In this document: one piece after another, positions 52,045-60,775 of the stretch
Layout of the letters: every line of letters starts with the position of its first letter
Numbering within the stretch: position 1 is the first letter of the stretch
Notes under the pieces: generated by a model
What the model was told of the DNA's origin: nothing
The model's input: only the letters and a program-made list of their open reading frames with translations
Database searches by the model: none
NCBI GenBank assembly: GCA_023131225.1
Contig: JAGLZW010000013.1
Coordinates: 1-64,000 of the forward strand
DNA: 64,000 nucleotides
Origin: Candidatus Bathyarchaeota archaeon
GTDB taxonomy: Archaea; Thermoproteota; Bathyarchaeia; Bathyarchaeales; SOJC01
Reading direction: 5' to 3'
Position numbers and translations under genes: made by a program

Positions 52045-53706
52045 TTGGAGAATATAGTTTTCGGAGAGGTTGCTGTGACTGGCTCTAATTTAGTTCTGCC
52101 TTATGCTACAGGAGATAGCGGCAGAAAGACATGTTTTTCTGAGGCTATGGAAGTTGCGGCACTCATTTGCATTACTGAAGCAGAGCGGAAAAAGAAGCAG
52201 GGACTTCTTGGAGGAGCAGCAGAAACTCTTACCTTTCTCTCCAAACTTTATTATCCTCTTTGGGCAATTCCTTGGGAAAAAAACTGCTTGCTGATAGATG
52301 GAATGGGAACCGTTTCAGACAATATCCTATACTTTAAACCGCCTGACGTGGAAGCTTTTATTGAGCATTTAAGGAGAAGTGCTACAGTTCAAGAATTATA
52401 TCACAGCACTTTAAGAAGCCACCGTGAAACTTTTTCTGGATTCACCTCCCAAACAGAAATTCCCATAGAGGGATTCATTACAGAGAAAGAACTGTTATCC
52501 GACATGCTAGCATTCATAAAAAACAGCCCAGCAAAGATTACCAGTTCAGACTTAAAGCCCACTTCATCAATACAACCCAAAATTGACAAGGAAAACGCGG
52601 CTAAAATTAGCGAAAAAGTTCTGGGCCACTACAGCAAGCTCCAGTCGGAAATAAAAGGTTTGCAATTTGCAATTGACACCGTGAGCGAAGAAACGAAGAC
52701 ACATGTTGACAAGCTTCGGCAAGAATTAGAGCAAATTCGAGAAAAATATGAAGACAAGATTTCTACCGTTAGGACAGAGGTCGAGAAGAGAAAAGAAGAA
52801 TTGGAAAAAGAGCGGGACAAGAAAATAGAAAAAATAACTGTAGCTAACGAAAAAGAAGCAAATGTAAGGCTTACAGAACGTAAAAAATGGGAGCGAGAAC
52901 TACTAAGACTTGAACAAAACAAAAGCGAATATGAAAAAAGGAAGGAGATGCGGAAGCGGAAAAACGACGAAATTGGGGAGGCCCGATGGGATGCCAGACT
53001 TCGAGATGTTCAAAATCGAATTTCAACCGTGAAGGGAAAAATTAAGGCTCTCTCAGAGTTTATCAATCGAAGCAACAAAGAAGCAGAAAAAACAACAAAG
53101 AATCTGCACGGGACCTACCGGAAGTTAATAGACGAAGAAAATTGGAAAATCATAGATTTGGAAAATCTACGTGACTCAGAGGTTGAGAAGAAGGGAAAAG
53201 AGATAGAGACGCTGCAGCGAGAAACACTGACCATCACAGATAAAATTGAGAGACTAATCGAACAGAAAAGAGAGCGTTGCTCAATTCTTAAAGAAGCTAC
53301 CATTCCTTGGAAAACTGAAAACCTCACTTTGATTCATGTACCCTTCTACTTAATTCAATACGCAGCTGAGAAAAAGAAAAGATACTGTCTTCGCCCACCT
53401 GTTGTTGCAAGAGGGCGCGAGGGAGTTGCGATGAAGATTCGCTCGTTCGTGAAAAAAGCAAATATTAACACCCTTCTGAAACCCCGCTCCAAAGCCCTAG
53501 AGAAAATGCTGAACTCTCTTGAAGAGAAGCTAAAAAGCGACAAGGGAGTTAAAAGAAAACTAGACCAACTTGGCACGTCACACAACCTGTTAACGTCTGC
53601 AGACTTTAAAGAAAAAGTGAAAAAAGGCATAGAAGAGCTTGAAGTTGAAGGTTGGATCAAGCCAGAAGAAAAAGCATCCATAATGAACACCCTTTCAGCA
53701 AACTAA
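52045..53706 (+). CDS. Long coiled-coil protein paired with MCM-like ATPase
   Basis: 553 residues; TTG start. The N-terminal globular part (about 1-130) contains the YPLWAIPWEKNCLLIDG segment. A charged coiled coil spans about 195-410, then a C-terminal globular domain (FYLIQYAAEKKKRYCLRPP, about 430-550). No catalytic motif is seen. The next gene, 21 bases on, is an AAA+ ATPase. A structural or nucleic-acid-tethering role is a guess. Confidence 0.72.
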   Translation: MENIVFGEVAVTGSNLVLPYATGDSGRKTCFSEAMEVAALICITEAERKKKQGLLGGAAETLTFLSKLYYPLWAIPWEKNCLLIDGMGTVSDNILYFKPPDVEAFIEHLRRSATVQELYHSTLRSHRETFSGFTSQTEIPIEGFITEKELLSDMLAFIKNSPAKITSSDLKPTSSIQPKIDKENAAKISEKVLGHYSKLQSEIKGLQFAIDTVSEETKTHVDKLRQELEQIREKYEDKISTVRTEVEKRKEELEKERDKKIEKITVANEKEANVRLTERKKWERELLRLEQNKSEYEKRKEMRKRKNDEIGEARWDARLRDVQNRISTVKGKIKALSEFINRSNKEAEKTTKNLHGTYRKLIDEENWKIIDLENLRDSEVEKKGKEIETLQRETLTITDKIERLIEQKRERCSILKEATIPWKTENLTLIHVPFYLIQYAAEKKKRYCLRPPVVARGREGVAMKIRSFVKKANINTLLKPRSKALEKMLNSLEEKLKSDKGVKRKLDQLGTSHNLLTSADFKEKVKKGIEELEVEGWIKPEEKASIMNTLSAN

Positions 53707-53727
53707 TCCCCTTGCGAATAATTAAAA

Positions 53728-55506
53728 ATGGGAAAACCAACTTCTTTCGGCGAGTTGAGAAAAATGCGAAACAACAAAGTTGTTGACCGTAAACTCCTGC
53801 TTAAACGTGTATTTTCAAGAAGCAAGCTTTTCCAAATAGGAAAAGCGCTAGGCGTTCCCTATTTTATCAATTTTCATAGCGAATGGGACATGGACTATGA
53901 CAGAGCAGCTTTTGAAATTGCTTCCAATATAAGCGATGTGCAGCTCGAGAAAGTTTTCAGCAATTATGAACCCCGTAGATGGGAAGTTTTCAGAGGTCAA
54001 TATTATACATTTGAGAATGGTAAATTTCGACTTGAGGGCTATTGGAAAACAATTCAAGCAGCGATTGCTCAGGCCAAGAAAAAATTCGGAAAAAACTGCA
54101 TTGCTGTTTTGAAGTGTCTGGTGAATTCTGGGAAGGGTTGCAGCCTTAAAGAGATTAGACAGAATCTTCCAGAAAGCGCGGATCCTTCCCCAATTTTATC
54201 GGATTTAGAGAAGCTGAAGGTTATAGTGACTTCTTATAGGAGCAAAGATTTTCAGGAGTGGACAGTGTTGGAAGAAACCTCTCCGATAATCCAGTTAGAG
54301 TTGGGGTTAGCTCCTAGGGAGGCTAGAAAAGCAGCTTTCGTCGTCAATGTTCCTGCAAAAGCTGACATAATAGATGAAGAACGCCAAATTGTCGGGGAGA
54401 TGGACAGGGAGTTGGACGATTACTTAAATGACTTGTTCAAATATCGAGTTGATGAGGCGGTTAGGTTTGGCAAATCTTTTTCTATCTCTCGCCTGGCCGG
54501 CTATCTGAAGGATCTTTTTGGTCCAGTTCTCTATTTTGATAGTTTACTTAGCATCACTCAACAATACGGGTTGGCTGATGTTGAGATTGTTCATAGTGAG
54601 GGTCGAACTGGGATGCGAACAGGGTGGAATCTTTCTCTTTTCGGTGAACCAGGCACTGGTAAGAGCTTTTCAGTTAGGGACATGATTCTTGGGAAGCTTG
54701 ATGCTAAAATCCCACCTCACGGAATTCCAGGACGCAACCGTTACGCTGGAGGTATGACACCCGCCAGGTTCATTCGCATAGGTCAAGCTTACTCTGGAAG
54801 AGTTTTTAATTTTATTATTCCTGAATTTAATGACTGGTTTAAATACAAAGGCATGGTAGAGCTATTGAAACTTGCCATGGAACGAGGTGAAATTAAATAC
54901 GAGACGCATCGCGAAGTCATTGGTCCTTATCGTTTCCACAGTTTCTTCAGCGTAAACTATAATGTAGCAGCGTTTGGCAGAGGTTATGAGCTGACTATTC
55001 AAGACCCAAACTTCAACGCAATCGAAGACCGCATGCTTTGTCGCCTACATAGACTTACTAAGCAGCGTTTTGTAGAAATTGCAGAAAGTCAAATGCGGTT
55101 GGTCTTTGGAGAAATCGACATTGAAGAAGGAGCACAACAGATACGGGACCATTTGTCGCTGGTTTATGCGGCTGAAACCAAACATCCTTTGGCACAGGGT
55201 AAATTTTCGCCAAAACCTGTTATGCTTACTCCAAAAGCTCAAGAGATGTTGATGAGAGCTAGAAAAGCCATCTTAGCGGAAATTCCGCGAAAGGTTGTTC
55301 GTTTTTCTGCTAGATTGGAAGACCGTGCTATCCGTTTTGCCTGTGCCGCTTCGCTTCTCAGCTATTTTCAGTCAGATCTCGACTTCATTCCTGTTAGTGA
55401 AGACGCTTTGAAGTACGCTATTCAGCTTTATGTAGAAGAAGCCTCAGTAAGGTCGCAGGAAGAGTTTGTACCTGAATCTGTTTTGGGGAAACTTGCTTTA
55501 GGATAG
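53728..55506 (+). CDS. MCM-like AAA+ ATPase with winged-helix domain
   Basis: 592 residues. An N-terminal domain with a winged-helix-like part (about 110-190), then an AAA+ core: Walker A GEPGTGKSF (about 307-315), a Walker B position reading FIIPEFNDW (about 362-370) where the usual Asp is Pro, sensor-1 FSVNYN, and a helical lid (ARLEDRAIRFACAAS). Similar to MCM/dynein-type AAA+ ATPases, without MCM zinc finger or DNA-hairpin insertions visible. It forms a two-gene unit with the coiled-coil protein. Role unknown. Confidence 0.75.
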   Translation: MGKPTSFGELRKMRNNKVVDRKLLLKRVFSRSKLFQIGKALGVPYFINFHSEWDMDYDRAAFEIASNISDVQLEKVFSNYEPRRWEVFRGQYYTFENGKFRLEGYWKTIQAAIAQAKKKFGKNCIAVLKCLVNSGKGCSLKEIRQNLPESADPSPILSDLEKLKVIVTSYRSKDFQEWTVLEETSPIIQLELGLAPREARKAAFVVNVPAKADIIDEERQIVGEMDRELDDYLNDLFKYRVDEAVRFGKSFSISRLAGYLKDLFGPVLYFDSLLSITQQYGLADVEIVHSEGRTGMRTGWNLSLFGEPGTGKSFSVRDMILGKLDAKIPPHGIPGRNRYAGGMTPARFIRIGQAYSGRVFNFIIPEFNDWFKYKGMVELLKLAMERGEIKYETHREVIGPYRFHSFFSVNYNVAAFGRGYELTIQDPNFNAIEDRMLCRLHRLTKQRFVEIAESQMRLVFGEIDIEEGAQQIRDHLSLVYAAETKHPLAQGKFSPKPVMLTPKAQEMLMRARKAILAEIPRKVVRFSARLEDRAIRFACAASLLSYFQSDLDFIPVSEDALKYAIQLYVEEASVRSQEEFVPESVLGKLALG

Positions 55507-56223
55507 GGGCTGTCTCAAAATAGTTTTTGGCACAATCTTCCTGGCCAGCTTCAGAAAATCATCCGTATCTTTCGGAGAAAAAGACTTGACATTTTTGAAT
55601 TTCGGGTCCAACGTTTTAACATCTTCTTTGAAGCTTTGAAGGACGTATCTTTTACTGCCCTTAATTCTGCTACAAATTTGTTTAATGTCGTTCTTGCTGT
55701 GAATTGTAGGAACCAATGTTGTACGAAACTCGTAATCTATAATATTTTTTAACAAAATTTCAACTGTTCTTTCTACTTCAGTTAGCAGCTTTTCCGCGTT
55801 GACGCCGGCTGCATTCGAGTAACTCTCTACACTCAGAGGTGCCTTAACATCCATAGCAATGTAATCCACAAGTTTGTGTTCAATCAACTCTTGCACCATC
55901 GCAGAGTTTGTACCATTAGTGTCCAGCTTGACCCCTAAGCCCAATTCTTTGATACGTCTACATAGAGTTGGAAGTTCATTGTGGATCGTTGGTTCGCCTC
56001 CAGTTATGGCCACTCCGTCCAGCCAACCCTTGTTTTTCGTCAGGTATTGCTCGATTTCTTCGTAGGGAATTGTTTGCATTCCTTCTGGGTTAAGAACAAG
56101 ACTGAGGTTGTAGCAGAAGGGGCAGCGAAAGTTGCAGTGAGGCAAGAATATGACTGCTGAGACTTTTCCATCCCAATCTACAAGGCTGAGGTCGATGAAC
56201 CCTTTAATTTCTGGCAGCTTCAT
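55498..56223 (-). CDS. nrdG: Radical SAM protein, NrdG-like (anaerobic RNR activase)
   Basis: 241 residues. CNFRCPFC (about 30-37) supplies the C-x3-C-x2-C cluster; AITGGEPTI (about 73-81) binds SAM. Length and motifs fit activating enzymes of anaerobic ribonucleotide reductase. It overlaps the upstream redoxin gene by 4 bases (ATGA type). No nrdD is in the window, so activation of another glycyl-radical enzyme cannot be excluded. Confidence 0.85.
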   Translation of the reverse strand: MKLPEIKGFIDLSLVDWDGKVSAVIFLPHCNFRCPFCYNLSLVLNPEGMQTIPYEEIEQYLTKNKGWLDGVAITGGEPTIHNELPTLCRRIKELGLGVKLDTNGTNSAMVQELIEHKLVDYIAMDVKAPLSVESYSNAAGVNAEKLLTEVERTVEILLKNIIDYEFRTTLVPTIHSKNDIKQICSRIKGSKRYVLQSFKEDVKTLDPKFKNVKSFSPKDTDDFLKLARKIVPKTILRQPLS

Positions 56224-56477
56224 TTGGCTAACCGTTTCTTCACTTCGGTTTCCAACTCTTCTCTAGAAAGCAATTTTCCGCGAGTTATGACTTCGTCATC
56301 TATGGCTATGCTTGGCGTGCTCATAATCTGATACATAAGTCCGTCTAGTTGACCATCTGGGGTACTTATGTCCACTGTTTCATATTTCAATCCATGTTTT
56401 TGCGCAATTTCCTGAGAAATCTTTTTAGCAGCAGGACAATTTTTGCAGGTTGGCAAAGTAAAGACTTTCAACTCCAT
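56220..56477 (-). CDS. Glutaredoxin/thioredoxin-like redoxin
   Basis: 85 residues from ATG 56477 with GGAGG upstream (the open frame extends to 56504 without a better site). TLPTCKNCPAAKK has the C-x2-C active site, MSTPSIAIDDEV the cis-Pro. It probably supplies electrons to the neighbouring radical enzyme system. It is coupled to nrdG and lies under a 26-base dyad. Confidence 0.86.
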   Translation of the reverse strand: MELKVFTLPTCKNCPAAKKISQEIAQKHGLKYETVDISTPDGQLDGLMYQIMSTPSIAIDDEVITRGKLLSREELETEVKKRLAK

Positions 56478-56782
56478 ATCAAACTTCCTCCTTTCTAAAC
56501 ACATGTGTTGTTAGAAAATAAGAGTCTTAGCTTTTTCTGTTTGAAAGACTAGATGTACGAGATTTCTCCGGAAATTTACTCGCCAGCAAATGCCAGCCAG
56601 AAATAGAAAATGCATCAAAACGCATCAACCCTTCCTTCCTATACATAAACAACATGTCTGCCTGCTATCTCCATCCATTAGGCTAAGTTTAATCTAGACA
56701 TATAGAGGTCAAAACCTTATTATGGTGTCTAAACCAAAGAAGCTTTATTCGTTAAACGTCTAGTTCTGTTTCTTGAGTTACG
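56478..56782. other. Intergenic region between redoxin/nrdG operon and HTH gene
   Basis: About 300 bases without a gene. It contains the 26-base dyad (56492-56517) and two short GCATCAA direct repeats near 56613-56629. It serves as a divergent promoter region. Confidence 0.5.
56492..56517. promoter_or_regulatory. 26-base dyad (candidate operator) before redoxin/nrdG
   Basis: Outer arms TTTCTAA (56492-56498) and TTAGAAA (56511-56517) flank the 12-base palindrome AACACATGTGTT. It lies about 15 bases upstream of the redoxin ATG and next to its GGAGG ribosome site, so binding there, or an RNA hairpin, could block expression. Confidence 0.5.
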
Positions 56783-57253
56783 TTGCTTGTAAGAATCGTG
56801 CGCAGTCTAACGCCTGAAGAAGTTCATAATGGAATTCGCATATTCGAGGAACAACATGGCTTATCTTTTGAAGAATTCGAAGACCGATTTATCAAAAAGA
56901 AGAGACCAAGGCATCTGTTGAGTGTTTATCTTGAGTGGGCAGGTTTGGTTGATGCTTACAGAGGCTATGAGGAGGAGGGTGAACTTGGCTACATCGTAGA
57001 AGAGGTGCGAGATTTTGATTCTAAGCGGTTAGCTTCACTAACTTCGAAACGCGTAGAGCTGCTGAATCATCTTGCCAATACACGTGTAGAATCTATAAAT
57101 GAGCTGGCACATAAAATCAAACGTGACATTAAGAATGTTTATGAGGACTTGCTTGCTTTGAAGGAGTTGGGGCGTCTCAAGTTAAGACGAATGGGAAAAC
57201 GTAATGTTGTGCCCGAAACTTTGGTTGAAGAGATAGCTTTTTTGATACGGTGA
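56783..57253 (+). CDS. Winged-helix transcription regulator-like protein
   Basis: 156 residues. The N-terminal helical part (HNGIRIFEEQHGLSFEEFED) precedes a winged helix at about 88-150 (RVESINELAHKIKRDIKNVY). It resembles archaeal HTH proteins of the toxin-antitoxin or MarR kind. TTG start; a GTG at 56798 is an alternative. It is divergent from the redoxin/nrdG operon and could regulate it. Confidence 0.7.
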   Translation: MLVRIVRSLTPEEVHNGIRIFEEQHGLSFEEFEDRFIKKKRPRHLLSVYLEWAGLVDAYRGYEEEGELGYIVEEVRDFDSKRLASLTSKRVELLNHLANTRVESINELAHKIKRDIKNVYEDLLALKELGRLKLRRMGKRNVVPETLVEEIAFLIR

Positions 57254-57273
57254 TTTTGGCAGGGGATTTTGTT

Positions 57274-57732
57274 TTAAATGTCGAGGATGAGCTTTACTGT
57301 GGTTTTGTTGGGCTTTTTGGTAATTTCCATTCTGTGATACGTTACGGCTTTGACTCCGACTTTTTGTGGGTGTTTCTTGGGATTAAATGTTTCACCTTGA
57401 ATCTTGGCCTCTAGCCTGAAGCCTTTCTCTGTTCTTTTTATAGGTTCGATTTTAAATTTGGAGTATAACATTTCTGTCGTGTCGAATTTGACTAGAAGTG
57501 TTTCCAGCCAATTGTAGAGCAGTGCTTTTTCGTCGAACCCTTCAACTTCTACCGTTTCTTCAAGCTTTGGCTTTACTTCCTCTGTTTCAGTCATTGTTTC
57601 GAAGGTTGCAAGTGCTGCGTTTTCAAAGGCTTCTTCCAAGGTTTTGCCATAGGCTGCGATGTAAACGTCTGCTCGATGTTCGAGAAACTTGAATTTCGTC
57701 TTTTTAGACAACAAACTTTTTCCCTTAAGCAA
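57274..57732 (-). CDS. Archease (RtcB cofactor)
   Basis: 152 residues. FLEHRADVYIAAYGKTLEEA at the start and GVKAVTYHRMEI near the end give the Asp/Glu calcium site and conserved core of archease. It speeds RtcB RNA ligase guanylation during tRNA splicing and repair. Normal length apart from a short N-terminal extension (the true start may be an internal codon). RtcB is not in the window. Confidence 0.92.
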   Translation of the reverse strand: MLKGKSLLSKKTKFKFLEHRADVYIAAYGKTLEEAFENAALATFETMTETEEVKPKLEETVEVEGFDEKALLYNWLETLLVKFDTTEMLYSKFKIEPIKRTEKGFRLEAKIQGETFNPKKHPQKVGVKAVTYHRMEITKKPNKTTVKLILDI

Positions 57733-57952
57733 TGAATAGTTAACGGATTATTTTGCCTTTGCTCGGTTTTTATGGTTGCGTCGCGCGCGCGCATTTTCTA
57801 ACTTCGTCTTCTCTACCCGTAACTCCGCAGGCATTGGAAAGCTTCTCCAAAGCGTCTGTAAGTTTCACTTATTCTTTCCCTCTTTAGACTGTTATTTAGC
57901 ACAGAACTAAGAAATAAGCGTAAAGGCTATCTAGAAAAGCAGAGGCTATGGT

Positions 57953-59179
57953 TTGAAGGAAATTAACGTTCAAAATATTTTGGTGATAGGCATCGACGCC
58001 GCTGCACTGGCCACTTCAGCAAAGATGGCAGGATACAACGTTTTTGCTGTAGACTATTTTGGAGATCAAGATCTTAAACGAGCATGCAAAGATAATCTAT
58101 CGATTATTGCGCAAAAACCTGGAAAATCTTGTAAGCGCCTTGAGACGAATTTTTCTCCAAACGCGCTTTTAAGTCTAACAAAGAAGCTTCTTGCAACTCA
58201 TCGAATAAACGCTGTTTTGTTAGCTTCAGGTCTGGAAGACTCGTTTCAGCCCTTAGCGAAACTCAACGATCTGATTCCCATAATTGGAAACAATCCTAAA
58301 ATAATTAAAAAAGTGCGTGACAAAATGCAATTTTTCCATGAACTTAAGAAAATCGCCATACCTTATCCCGAAACTGCGTTGGCAAGAAATCCTGATGAAG
58401 GGAAGCGTGCGGCTAAAGATATTGGTTATCCTGTCATGGTGAAGCCTTTAGCAGGTTTCGGAGGTGTTGGAATCAGAAAGGTAAAAGATAGAGACGAGCT
58501 AGGCAAGGTTTTTCCACAAGTTGTTTCATTATCCCGAGGAGTTTTGATTCAAGAGTTTGTGTCTGGTATGGATGCTAGTGTGTCGTTTCTCTCGTCCAAG
58601 AAAGCGGCTGTGGTTTTGACTTTAAATGAACAATTATTGGGAATCCAAGGAGTTGGTCAAAAAGAACCATTTGGCTACTGTGGAAATATTGCTCCGGCTT
58701 CAGCAAGTGAAGCGCTTATGGATATGTGTAAAGACACTGTACAAAAAATTGCCTCGCACTTTAGCCTTACGGGGTCAAACGGTGTAGATTTGGTGATTTC
58801 CAAAGATGGTATACCCTATGTTGTTGAAGTAAACCCCCGCTTTCAAGGAACCCTAGAGTGCCTTGAACGTATTCTTGAAATAAATTTAGTTAATGCCCAC
58901 ATAGAAGCCTGTGTTGAAGGAATTCTTCCACTTATCAGTGAGGGAAGACCAGCAACCTCGTGTGTTAGACTCATCTTATATGCTCAGCGACGTTCAATAA
59001 TCCCCTGCCTTACAGATCTTGCAGAAGCCAGAGACATCCCACTTCCAGGGGTTATCATAGAGGAAGGAGAACCACTCTGCTCTATTGTAGTTGAAGAAAA
59101 AACGAGAAGTTCTGCTTTGAGAAAATCAATGATGCTGGCTGATCTTATCTATGGGATTGTAAAGCCACAGTTTCAGTGA
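57953..59179 (+). CDS. ATP-grasp ligase (MfnD- or CarB-like)
   Basis: 408 residues. An N-terminal pre-ATP-grasp domain (about 1-105), then the ATP-grasp core: YPVMVKPLAGFGGVGIRKV (about 162-180), LIQEFVSGMDASVSFL, VVEVNPRFQGTLE (about 286-298, metal and nucleotide binding). It ligates a carboxylate to an amine. MfnD (tyramine-glutamate ligase of methanofuran synthesis) is a plausible identity because the window has a methanofuran pathway, but many ATP-grasp ligases look alike. TTG start. Confidence 0.75.
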   Translation: MKEINVQNILVIGIDAAALATSAKMAGYNVFAVDYFGDQDLKRACKDNLSIIAQKPGKSCKRLETNFSPNALLSLTKKLLATHRINAVLLASGLEDSFQPLAKLNDLIPIIGNNPKIIKKVRDKMQFFHELKKIAIPYPETALARNPDEGKRAAKDIGYPVMVKPLAGFGGVGIRKVKDRDELGKVFPQVVSLSRGVLIQEFVSGMDASVSFLSSKKAAVVLTLNEQLLGIQGVGQKEPFGYCGNIAPASASEALMDMCKDTVQKIASHFSLTGSNGVDLVISKDGIPYVVEVNPRFQGTLECLERILEINLVNAHIEACVEGILPLISEGRPATSCVRLILYAQRRSIIPCLTDLAEARDIPLPGVIIEEGEPLCSIVVEEKTRSSALRKSMMLADLIYGIVKPQFQ

Positions 59180-59892
59180 TGGATCAGCAAACCTGCTTTT
59201 CTTAGTGTTTCGAGTAAAGGATGTCCAATTGCTACAGTAGCCATGGCGGATAGCGCCACCTTTATGGGAGTGATGACAGCGCCGCTACCCCAGATATACT
59301 GTAAATCTTCAACATTCCACCCATAAAAGAGCCTGTAAGTTTGACATGGAATAAGAATGAAAATTCGAAATAAAACGTCGGCCTCGAGGCCAACAAAAGC
59401 TATGACAGCAAGAACAATTGGCAACCTTGTAGATTCGTGTTTCCATAAGCCTTTCTGAATTAGGAAAATCACTGCGAGAAGAATGGCAAATGCAATATAT
59501 GTGTCCCACATTCCCCAAAAGGGAAGTTGCCAAGCAACAGGTGTAAGGAAGTAAGCTGCAAATAAGATTGTGTAGTAACCTAGCACGGGTTTCCATTTTC
59601 CTCTAAACAGCAGTGCTGAAACAGCTGCTCCGATCGGAGCGCCCATTGTAAAAAGGAATTCGTACGCGTCTATGAAGTATATGTAATGTCCAATCATAAC
59701 TCCGATTGAGGTGGCTGCAAATCCTAACAGTGGTCCAAGTATGATTCCTGTAAGGGGCTCCATTAGAAAGTTCCAACTGGACCAGATGCCGGAAGAGGGC
59801 AGACCCCCAAAAGAGTCAGTAATAACACTTAGGGCTGCAAAAACTGCCACAATAGCCACTGTTTGGGCTTTGGTGATTTTTCTTTTCTGCAT
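59173..59892 (-). CDS. ECF-transporter S-component-like membrane protein
   Basis: 239 residues, about six TM helices. The N-terminal AIVAVFAALSVITDSFGG and the short loops resemble substrate-binding S components of energy-coupling factor transporters. No substrate can be assigned and no ECF ATPase genes are near. It overlaps the ATP-grasp gene end by 7 bases on the opposite strand. Confidence 0.7.
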   Translation of the reverse strand: MQKRKITKAQTVAIVAVFAALSVITDSFGGLPSSGIWSSWNFLMEPLTGIILGPLLGFAATSIGVMIGHYIYFIDAYEFLFTMGAPIGAAVSALLFRGKWKPVLGYYTILFAAYFLTPVAWQLPFWGMWDTYIAFAILLAVIFLIQKGLWKHESTRLPIVLAVIAFVGLEADVLFRIFILIPCQTYRLFYGWNVEDLQYIWGSGAVITPIKVALSAMATVAIGHPLLETLRKAGLLIHH

Positions 59893-59960
59893 GGCTAGTT
59901 GCAGTCAATGTTGGCAAGTTTCTTTTATTGTTTTGCGTATAGTAGATGGGAGAGATTACT

Positions 59961-60713
59961 ATGTATGTAGTTTATCATGAACGATACGAAGAAGTCTACG
60001 CCTCAGACCCTGCAGCATCTCCAGGCAGAATTGAGTGTATCAGAAAAGAACTGGAAGATCTCTTCCAATTCGTCAAACCCGTATCTGCTAGCGAAGCTGA
60101 TTTGCGGCTGGTGCATTCGCAAAACCACATTAGCTGGGTAAAACAGCAAGGCTTGACCTATGAAATTGCTGTCTTGGCTGTTGGAGGAGCGTTGAAAGCT
60201 TCTGAACTTGCTATGCGGGGAGAACCATCCTTTGGCTTAATTAGGCCTCCGGGGCATCACGCAAGTTCAGATTCCTGCTGGGGTTTCTGTTATTTCAATA
60301 ATATCGCTGTTGCGATTGAAAAACTGAGGAGGGAAGGTGTTGTTAAGAAAGCTCTGATTGTGGATATCGACTTGCACTTTGGGGATGGTACGAACAATTT
60401 TTTCGCATCGGTGCCTGAAGTTGAGTATCATCACGTTGAAGGCGATAAAAGGGCGAGTTTTGTGAGTGATTTGGAACACTTCCTTGCTTCTCAGCAAATC
60501 TGTGATGTGGTCGCTGTCTCCGCGGGTTTCGACGGACATGAGCTTGATTGGGGCGGTTTGCTAAAAACTGAAGACTATAGAGTCATTGGAAGGATTGTGA
60601 AGGAATATGCTGACGAAAAATGTGGTGGGAACATGTTTGCTGTTTTAGAAGGTGGCTATAACCAAAGCGTTCTCGGACGGAACGTCAAAGCCTTACTTTT
60701 GGGCTTGGAATAG
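59961..60713 (+). CDS. Histone deacetylase/acetylpolyamine amidohydrolase family protein
   Basis: 250 residues from ATG 59961 (GGGAGAG upstream, overlapping an earlier in-frame ATG). GLIRPPGHHAS (about 93-103) carries the tandem His, VDIDLHFGDGT the zinc Asp/His, AGFDGHELDWGG the last Asp, and LEGGYN the closing motif. The Zn-dependent deacetylase fold is complete. Somewhat shorter than usual for the family. Substrate unknown. Confidence 0.88.
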   Translation: MYVVYHERYEEVYASDPAASPGRIECIRKELEDLFQFVKPVSASEADLRLVHSQNHISWVKQQGLTYEIAVLAVGGALKASELAMRGEPSFGLIRPPGHHASSDSCWGFCYFNNIAVAIEKLRREGVVKKALIVDIDLHFGDGTNNFFASVPEVEYHHVEGDKRASFVSDLEHFLASQQICDVVAVSAGFDGHELDWGGLLKTEDYRVIGRIVKEYADEKCGGNMFAVLEGGYNQSVLGRNVKALLLGLE

Positions 60714-60775
60714 CTTTTTTCTCATTATTCAGCATTTCTCTCAAAGCTCGAGCGAAAGCAGCTTTATAAGCTGTT

